A stretch of DNA of 64,000 nucleotides from assembly GCA_041484195.1 (NCBI GenBank), contig JBGPHC010000016.1:1-64000 (forward strand). Direction: 5' to 3'. The position numbers and the translations under genes were made by a program. This document shows, piece by piece, positions 58,483 through 64,000 of this stretch. The notes under the pieces are model-generated. The model was not told the DNA's origin. It was given only the letters and a program-made list of their open reading frames with translations, and did not search any database. Origin of the DNA: PSRI01 sp041484195 (GTDB lineage: Bacteria; Bacteroidota; Bacteroidia; Chitinophagales; Chitinophagaceae). Position 1 is the first letter of the stretch; the number at the start of each line of letters is the position of its first letter.

Positions 58483-60491
58483 TTTTTCTTTTTTAGAACT
58501 ATTTGTTCCTGGTGTTTCTTCACAACATAACTGAAGAATTCCCTGAGTTCCTGGTAATCATCGCGCGAAAAAGTGGCTTTCTTCAGTTGTAATCTCGATC
58601 GGAGTCTTATGTTCTGGTCGTCTTTCGCGATCAGGTATTCAAAGAGTCCTTTACCTTCGGTCATACTCACCCTGGCCGACTTGGGAATTTCTTCCACTTC
58701 ATATCCTTCCGGGATTTCCATGCTGAAGATAAAAGTCTCATCTATGGTATATGGCATTTCAACAGGGTACAGGCGGTCCACAGCCTTAAACCAATTCTCC
58801 TTATATCCTTCCCCCATCATTGGATTCAGATATGCCACCTCTCCCTCATTCTTCATTTTGAATTCGTAGGATTCCTGGATGGGTATCTCCGGAATCTTCA
58901 GGGAATCCAGCTTTATATTGCTCAACTCCAATTCGGAATTGGTGGCGGCCAGGTCCTTGAAATATTGCTGTTCCCCTTTTTCCTTCACCTTATCTCTCAA
59001 ATTCAAAGATTCATAGTAACCCAAAGTGCTTGAAAATTTTCCACTCAATTCTCCAGGGCTTTTTTCTTTGAACAGAAATACACTGGTTACCTTGCTTTCT
59101 GTAATTGAATCGGGGATAAAGTCAACCGCCGCCGCCAGGGTTGGAGTGATCACTCTTGCCTGACCATTGTAGCAGTCAGAAGGTAAGTGGCCGAAGCCAA
59201 GATCGGGGTCGGTGGCATCGAGATAATAATTACGGTTGTCAGCCACCACCTGGCATATTACATAATTGTAGCGGTTGATCAGCGGATAAACCGGGTGAGC
59301 ATAGCCGTTATGACGGGTACTCAGTATGACGGGATATGCCTGCAGATTTTCGTGCCTCAACATGGCGGTCAGGAGCAGGTTGATATCCGCCACATTTCCA
59401 TTCTTGTTCTTAAAAACTGTCTTTAGGGGATTGGAAAGATACCTGGCAGAATGGTCTGTGCAAGTGAAATGATCCCTGACCCATGCATAGATCCGGTACA
59501 TTTTTTCCAGGTCATTTGAAGCGCCCTGCAAAATTATTTTCACATCATCGTTCATCCAATTGTTGTCCTTGTCAAGGGATTCACCAAAATCTTCATCCTT
59601 CATGAGCTTTTCACTGAGCTTTGTCCAATTTCCCAAATAATCCTCGGGTGCCTGCTGGGGTATCATAACCGTGGCCAATTGGAACTCAACTTTGTCAATA
59701 TGATTCCGGATTGTGGAGGTAAAGCTTTCTTCCTTTAGGGCAGGCACATTCTTCATGACCCATCTGTGAATGCCATCATTGGAACTGAAAGTGAAGGCAC
59801 TGCTAGCCCCTGTGCCGCCAGACTCTCTTATCATATAATTATTGGCCCTGTTGGAAGTCTCAGAAATATCAAATTTCTGGAAACCCTGAGAGAGAAAGAC
59901 AAAATCAAATATGGAAGGTATGCTCACTTCATATTCGCTCCACAAGACGGGATACTTGCCCTGGAAACTCCATGGCTGCAGATTAAAATAAAATTCGGAC
60001 CTGACTGTATATGTATATTCAATCAGGCTGCCCTCTTTAATGGCCGGGAGGGTAAACTTAACTGCAATATGATTCCGGTCTAATTTGTCCTGAAATACTG
60101 ATTTCTTCTCAAGTGGCGTGGAGACTACATTTCCATTCTCCAGGTTATAAGTAACGGCCTTGAGATTACTAATATCTTCTCTTGAGTCCTTATCATAATA
60201 GAGAATAACGTAAACATCCGCCGCATCAAATCCATTTTTGTTCAGGATTTTCACACGGGTTTGCTTCTTGTGCACCAGAGAAAACCAGCCTTTGCTATTC
60301 CCCTCAAAATAGGAGCTGCCAATATCTGCAATAACCACCGCGTTGGCGCCACTGTCGATCTGGTATTTAGAGAGGTCGAAATCGGCGGCACTGATTTTTC
60401 CGAATTTAATATTGAGTTTGTCCTGGGAGAAGAGATAATTTTGTGACGTCATCATTAGGACGGCAGCAAGGATTAGGGTTCTGGGTTTCAT
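58479..60491 (-). CDS. DUF3857/transglutaminase-like exported protein (upstream copy)
   Basis: A 670-residue protein from the ATG at 60491 (MKPRTLILAAVLMMTSQNYLF, then SQDK). It has the same plan as the next gene: DUF3857 domain (about 70-240, with NHIAVKFTLPAIKEGSLIEYTYTV in part), transglutaminase-like core and a beta-rich end. In this copy the expected nucleophile cysteine of the GxGDCKD motif appears lost: the equivalent stretch reads KNGNVADINLLLTAMLRHENL, with Ala instead of Cys, so it is probably catalytically inactive. It is translationally coupled to the active-looking paralogue and divergent from queG. Confidence 0.86.
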   Translation of the reverse strand: MKPRTLILAAVLMMTSQNYLFSQDKLNIKFGKISAADFDLSKYQIDSGANAVVIADIGSSYFEGNSKGWFSLVHKKQTRVKILNKNGFDAADVYVILYYDKDSREDISNLKAVTYNLENGNVVSTPLEKKSVFQDKLDRNHIAVKFTLPAIKEGSLIEYTYTVRSEFYFNLQPWSFQGKYPVLWSEYEVSIPSIFDFVFLSQGFQKFDISETSNRANNYMIRESGGTGASSAFTFSSNDGIHRWVMKNVPALKEESFTSTIRNHIDKVEFQLATVMIPQQAPEDYLGNWTKLSEKLMKDEDFGESLDKDNNWMNDDVKIILQGASNDLEKMYRIYAWVRDHFTCTDHSARYLSNPLKTVFKNKNGNVADINLLLTAMLRHENLQAYPVILSTRHNGYAHPVYPLINRYNYVICQVVADNRNYYLDATDPDLGFGHLPSDCYNGQARVITPTLAAAVDFIPDSITESKVTSVFLFKEKSPGELSGKFSSTLGYYESLNLRDKVKEKGEQQYFKDLAATNSELELSNIKLDSLKIPEIPIQESYEFKMKNEGEVAYLNPMMGEGYKENWFKAVDRLYPVEMPYTIDETFIFSMEIPEGYEVEEIPKSARVSMTEGKGLFEYLIAKDDQNIRLRSRLQLKKATFSRDDYQELREFFSYVVKKHQEQIVLKKKK

Positions 60492-60586
60492 AGTTATATT
60501 AAAAATTTTAATACGGTTAATGAGAACCACAAAATTTGTTTATACAAAATATTAAAAATTTCAGATCAGTTCATAAAAATATTTAT

Positions 60587-61534
60587 TTGGCACCCGATCA
60601 ACACACGGACTTTATTAAAAAGAGAGCAACGCAACTGGGATTTGAATATTGCGGCATTGCCAGGGCCCAGCCCCTGGAAGAAGATGCAAGGCGTCTCGAA
60701 ACCTGGTTAAATAAGGGTTTTCATGGATCAATGAAGTATATGGAAAATCTGTTTGACCTGAGGGTTGACCCCGGGAAGCTGGTTCCGGGAGCCAGGTCGG
60801 TGATCACCCTGCTGATGAATTATTTTCCTTCACAGCAGCCCAGCCAATCTTCGCCTAAGGTTAGCAGGTATGCCTATGGAAAGGATTACCATGAAGTGAT
60901 CCGGGAAAAATTGAATGTGTTGATATTCGAGATGAGAGCTATGATTGGAGATCTGAATGGCAGGGGCTTCGTGGATTCCGCTCCCGTATTGGAACGCAGT
61001 TGGGCACAGCGAAGCGGCCTGGGATGGGTGGGGAAAAATGGAAACCTGATCAATAAGCAGTCCGGGTCTTATTTTTTTATTGCCACACTGATCGTGGATG
61101 TGGACCTGATTTATGATGATCCATTCGCGAAGGATTTTTGCGGGACCTGCCGCAAATGCATAGATGCCTGCCCTACTGAAGCGATTCGCGAGAATAAGGT
61201 AATAGACGGAAGTAAATGCATTTCTTATTTTACCATTGAGTTGAAAGACCTGTTGATACCTCAGGAGATGAAAGGAAAATTCCAGGATTGGATTTTCGGC
61301 TGTGATATTTGCCAGGAAGTATGCCCCTGGAACCGGTTCAGCCAGGCGGCCAGCGAACCTGAGTTTAAAGCCATTCCTGAAATCCTCGAATTCAGCATTG
61401 GCGATTGGCAGGCGCTTACCGAAGAAAGTTTCCGCAGGATATTCAGGCATTCTCCGTTGAAAAGAGCAAAGTTGGCCGGCATCAAACGCAACCTTAATTT
61501 CATTAGGCAGGATAGGGATGAAAGTACGACTTAA
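60587..61534 (+). CDS. queG: Epoxyqueuosine reductase QueG
   Basis: About 315 residues. The enzyme reduces epoxyqueuosine to queuosine in tRNA using cobalamin and two [4Fe-4S] clusters. Cluster ligands: CGTCRKCIDACPTEAI and, in the second half, GCDICQEVCPWN plus Cys in DGSKCISYF. The N-terminal cobalamin domain includes FDLRVDPGKLVPGARSVI and SAPVLERSWAQRSGLGWVGKNGNLI (in part). There is no good ATG; the TTG at 60587 (LAPDQHTDFIKKRA) fits the usual family start best, while a longer TTG frame opens at 60536. QueD of the same pathway is at 27025. Confidence 0.93.
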   Translation: MAPDQHTDFIKKRATQLGFEYCGIARAQPLEEDARRLETWLNKGFHGSMKYMENLFDLRVDPGKLVPGARSVITLLMNYFPSQQPSQSSPKVSRYAYGKDYHEVIREKLNVLIFEMRAMIGDLNGRGFVDSAPVLERSWAQRSGLGWVGKNGNLINKQSGSYFFIATLIVDVDLIYDDPFAKDFCGTCRKCIDACPTEAIRENKVIDGSKCISYFTIELKDLLIPQEMKGKFQDWIFGCDICQEVCPWNRFSQAASEPEFKAIPEILEFSIGDWQALTEESFRRIFRHSPLKRAKLAGIKRNLNFIRQDRDESTT

Positions 61535-61621
61535 GACAAAGGCCATATAGGAGGCAACTGACAGGCCTGAAAGCCACTTTTATTAGGCCGCCTTCCGGGA
61601 ACAAACGGCAATCCGGCAGCC

Positions 61622-62200
61622 TTAAAATTCCCAGCCTAGTTTTATCATCAGGCGATTGAATTTATAGTTGTAGGATTCCACATTATTTTCGGAGCCTGGA
61701 TAAATGGTGGTGACGGTCTTGCTGAAATCCTTGCGTGAGTAGCCGAGAGTCATGAGCAGGGTCCCATGTTTCCTGCAGTGAATGGCATATCCGGCGCCAA
61801 CATCCGCATAAATTTTGCCCTTATATTTATATTCATGCTTCATAGTCGGGTTCCAATAATATTGGGTTTCGACTTCGTGCGCCCAGGGTAAATTATAACC
61901 GGCATCGGCATAGAATAACCATTTATTCTTTTTCCGCCCCAATTCTTTCCTGACATCCAAAAAAAGCGGAACGGAGCGATAGCGGTAACCATCTATTCCA
62001 ATACCAATTCCCGCAAACCAGGTCTTGAGTCCCATGCCGTTGATACCCTGTATAATTCCGGCTGCCGATCCTTGCCCTTCTGCCAAACCCACTTGTTCAA
62101 TGGAATGGAAACGCAAGGCAGACCCATGTTGCTGAGCATGCAGGCAAGTCAGTGACATGAAAATGAAACAGCTCATGAAGCCTAATATTTTCTTGTTCAT
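61622..62200 (-). CDS. Predicted outer-membrane beta-barrel protein
   Basis: A 192-residue exported protein (signal MNKKILGFMSCFIFMSLTCLHAQ). The mature part alternates polar and hydrophobic residues and ends in an aromatic strand (FNRLMIKLGWEF), as expected for a small barrel that assembles in the outer membrane. Strands such as TWFAGIGIGIDGYRYRSVPLFLDV and KIYADVGAGYAIHCRKHGTLLMTLGYS are visible. No family name can be given. Its start overlaps the stop of the LVIVD-repeat gene by four bases (62197-62200), so it is translated from the same mRNA. Confidence 0.72.
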   Translation of the reverse strand: MNKKILGFMSCFIFMSLTCLHAQQHGSALRFHSIEQVGLAEGQGSAAGIIQGINGMGLKTWFAGIGIGIDGYRYRSVPLFLDVRKELGRKKNKWLFYADAGYNLPWAHEVETQYYWNPTMKHEYKYKGKIYADVGAGYAIHCRKHGTLLMTLGYSRKDFSKTVTTIYPGSENNVESYNYKFNRLMIKLGWEF

Positions 62201-63495
62201 TGCTTCACTTCGATTTTACTCAACAATTGAATATTGTTCGGATTGGAATAATCATATTGATAGATGCCGCCATTTGCCACAACCAACGCAATATGGTTCC
62301 AGGCTATCACATCAAATGTTTCGATGCCCGGAATAGTGTTGATCAGTTGCAGGTTATTCACATCCGCGGCGTCAAATATTTTCAGTCCGTCAGATCCGTC
62401 ACAGATAAAAAGAAGATTACCATCCTTCGAGAGTCCTCTCGGATTAGTCAAAAGATAAGTGCTAACGAGTGAAGGGCTGTTAAGATCTGATATGTCGAGA
62501 ATTTCAAGCTGGTTGGTGAATCCCATGCATTGATTTCCCGAACGCAGGGTTACATATGCGTATTTATCATCCGCTATTACCGGATCACAACTCCTGGTAT
62601 GCGCAAATTGACCCTCAGAAGAAGGATTCTTACCATTTGAAGCATCGAAAATATACATGCCATTGGATGAACCGATGAACAATTTATTCTTGAATGGATA
62701 GATTGTCTCAATATTCATCCCCACATTTACCAAATTTGAAAATTCCGGATCACGGGGTGCAGAAATTCCAAATACATTGAGATCGCTGGTTGTTACCGAA
62801 TACAGGTAATCATTAAGGATTGCAAACCTCGCCATTGATCCACCAACGCCAAAAGGCGAAGAGGCGCTGGCCGGAACGCTTAATGAAAGATTGCCGCGAT
62901 TAGTGTATGCCGCGCCATAAATCAGATCTGAACTCATTAAAACATTATGCTTGTCGAAATTCACCCCGAAAAATCCTCCATCTCCACAATCCATGCTGAC
63001 AACCGTATCTCTTTTCACCCAATCCACGATTACTTTGGAAGAATCCGGGTAGAATATACCATAATACTGCCGGAATGGGAACACGCCACTGATGAATTTG
63101 GTGGGCTTAACATGGAGAGGATCGCTGATGTCCAAAGCCACCAGGTCGGTGTAGGCATCCGCGTAGAGCGTATTTCCTTTGACCGCCAGATCCATGTTTC
63201 CCGGAATATTTATGAATGCCGCATTGCGTGGAGCAGCGGGATTTGAATTATCAATGATGTGAATACCTTTATCCAGTTCATTCAGAAAAATATAATTCCC
63301 GCGAATGTAGATTTTGCCGGGTAGCTGAATGTCTTCTGGCGGATTGCTTTTCACATTGGCCCTTACCTCCTGGGTTGTCTTATAAAGAGGCATGAAATAT
63401 GAATAGGTTTGGGTGCAGTGATCCTTGAAACAGGAACTGAAGAAAATTATTGGCAGCAGCATACTGCCGCGCAGCAACGCAGTTAGCTTTTTCAT
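62197..63495 (-). CDS. LVIVD-repeat lipoprotein
   Basis: A 432-residue lipoprotein (MKKLTALLRGSMLLPIIFFSSC, lipobox FSSC). It consists of LVIVD-type repeats, one per propeller blade: KGIHIIDNSNPAAPRNAAFI, DLVALDISDPLHVKPTKFI, LNVFGISAPRDPEFSNLV, MYIFDASNGKNPSSEGQF, LEILDISDLNSPSLVSTYLL, LKIFDAADVNNLQLINTI and a last YQYDYSNPNNIQLLSKI. These form a beta-propeller, usually on the cell surface, with unknown ligand. It is translationally coupled to a small barrel protein downstream and lies 24 bases after another barrel gene, a barrel-lipoprotein-barrel arrangement. Confidence 0.87.
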   Translation of the reverse strand: MKKLTALLRGSMLLPIIFFSSCFKDHCTQTYSYFMPLYKTTQEVRANVKSNPPEDIQLPGKIYIRGNYIFLNELDKGIHIIDNSNPAAPRNAAFINIPGNMDLAVKGNTLYADAYTDLVALDISDPLHVKPTKFISGVFPFRQYYGIFYPDSSKVIVDWVKRDTVVSMDCGDGGFFGVNFDKHNVLMSSDLIYGAAYTNRGNLSLSVPASASSPFGVGGSMARFAILNDYLYSVTTSDLNVFGISAPRDPEFSNLVNVGMNIETIYPFKNKLFIGSSNGMYIFDASNGKNPSSEGQFAHTRSCDPVIADDKYAYVTLRSGNQCMGFTNQLEILDISDLNSPSLVSTYLLTNPRGLSKDGNLLFICDGSDGLKIFDAADVNNLQLINTIPGIETFDVIAWNHIALVVANGGIYQYDYSNPNNIQLLSKIEVKQ

Positions 63496-63519
63496 GTTGG
63501 CAATTTTAGAGAATTGACA

Positions 63520-64000
63520 CTATTTATTATGTGAACGTTGCGCAGGCCCAAATTCCCAAAGCGCGAGATTGGCCTTCAAACCCAAAAACCATAGATGCTG
63601 TTTGAGTCCCCCGGAATTTTTTTTCAGATCACCGACCATGTATTGAAATTGAGGTCCCACACTTAGCGGATATTTTGATTGATTGAAGAGCCCCACGGTA
63701 ACGCCGGCATGCAGGCTGAGCGGGATCTTCATCAGGAGTGCATTATCCTTGAACAACACATTACTCGTGTAATCGCGGTGCAGGTAGTTGGAATTGAGCA
63801 ACCATCCCAAAGCCAGACCTGCATCCAGGTTCAGCGGCATTTTTTGGCTCTTATTCATTTGCAATTCCACCGAAACCGGAAGTTCCAGATATTGGAAATG
63901 ATTTAGGTATTCGCGGGTGTATCCTGCAGCATAAAAACTATTCAATGTCAAATATGTATACCCATTCGAAATCTGCACCTGACTATTCACATAATTTCCC
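63520..64000 (-). CDS. Outer-membrane beta-barrel protein, C-terminal part (cut by window edge)
   Basis: At least 160 residues of a gene whose start lies beyond the window; the frame remains open at 64000. The sequence shows alternating barrel strands: YLTLNSFYAAGYTREYLNHFQYLELPVSVEL (in part), PLNLDAGLALGWLLNS, MKIPLSLHAGVTVGLF, PLSVGPQFQYMVGDLKKN and LWFLGLKANLALWEF. The SVGPQFQY and LELPVSVE patterns are typical of PorT-like or outer-membrane beta-barrel domain proteins of this phylum. It is the upstream neighbour of the LVIVD lipoprotein (24-base gap). Confidence 0.7.
   Translation of the reverse strand, partial: GNYVNSQVQISNGYTYLTLNSFYAAGYTREYLNHFQYLELPVSVELQMNKSQKMPLNLDAGLALGWLLNSNYLHRDYTSNVLFKDNALLMKIPLSLHAGVTVGLFNQSKYPLSVGPQFQYMVGDLKKNSGGLKQHLWFLGLKANLALWEFGPAQRSHNK

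Noticed and set aside
60830..61546. A 238-codon minus-strand frame opposite queG
   Set aside because: queG has two complete iron-sulfur motifs on the plus strand; the antisense frame has no recognisable family.

Overview
The window reads as a chromosome segment of a member of the Bacteroidota, most likely a Chitinophagaceae-type bacterium. The supporting signs are TANNTTTG-type -7 promoter boxes 10-30 bases before several start codons, few Shine-Dalgarno sequences, many Sec-dependent and lipobox-bearing proteins, LytTR/propeller two-component regulators, and families typical of this phylum (DUF5777 barrel, YceI, DUF4382, LVIVD repeats, DUF3857 transglutaminase-like proteins, a 38-residue L36 without zinc ligands). 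The lineage is inferred from gene content only; there is no rRNA or tRNA gene in the window.

Layout. Position 1-85 is the N-terminus of an IS256-type transposase cut by the window edge. 352-7774 holds small-molecule enzymes: DinB-like, cupin, GNAT acetyltransferase and a group II amino acid decarboxylase on the plus strand; a Tat-signal HisC-like aminotransferase, an ABM monooxygenase, a phosphodiesterase and a Nudix protein on the minus strand; then homogentisate dioxygenase and an unknown protein. 7892-11984 is the translation/transcription block infA-rpmJ-rpsM-rpsK-rpsD-rpoA-rplQ with long, hairpin-containing spacers, closed by an intrinsic terminator and followed by carA, aroQ and a secreted Gfo/Idh/MocA protein.

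14967-21410 is a minus-strand envelope-signalling cluster: YceI protein, propeller histidine kinase, LytTR regulator, OB-fold protein, second YceI protein and DUF5777 barrel. 21997-24981 carries a MORN-like protein, a lipoprotein, the fluoride channel CrcB, DUF190, pyrophosphatase and a half-size TauE/SafE protein. 24984-29938 mixes an NlpC/P60 peptidase, an ECF sigma factor with its likely anti-sigma partner, QueD, DoxX, an unknown lipoprotein of TIM-barrel appearance and a 5'-truncated DUF2490 barrel. 30024-35827 is a complete RND efflux operon (TolC-AcrA-AcrB order), preceded by two near-identical TetR-type palindromes.

36123-47499 is rich in exported proteins: S10 serine carboxypeptidase, Tricorn-like S41 protease, M28 peptidase, two lipoproteins, a c-type cytochrome, YCII and YdeI proteins, and a decayed ankyrin fragment. 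48083-51337 has a small secreted protein behind a long, possibly structured leader, and ClpB. 51494-56384 has a serine hydrolase and a xylose set (symporter, XylA) followed by a lipoprotein whose AAA+ domain has lost its P-loop. The window ends with two tandem DUF3857 transglutaminase-like proteins, QueG and an operon of two outer-membrane barrels around an LVIVD-repeat lipoprotein.

The most unusual items are the exported pseudo-AAA+ lipoprotein (52590-53195), the YceI/two-component/DUF5777 cluster, the structured leader near 47900, and the palindrome pair that marks the efflux operon for a regulator encoded elsewhere. No CRISPR array, complete prophage or integrated plasmid was seen.
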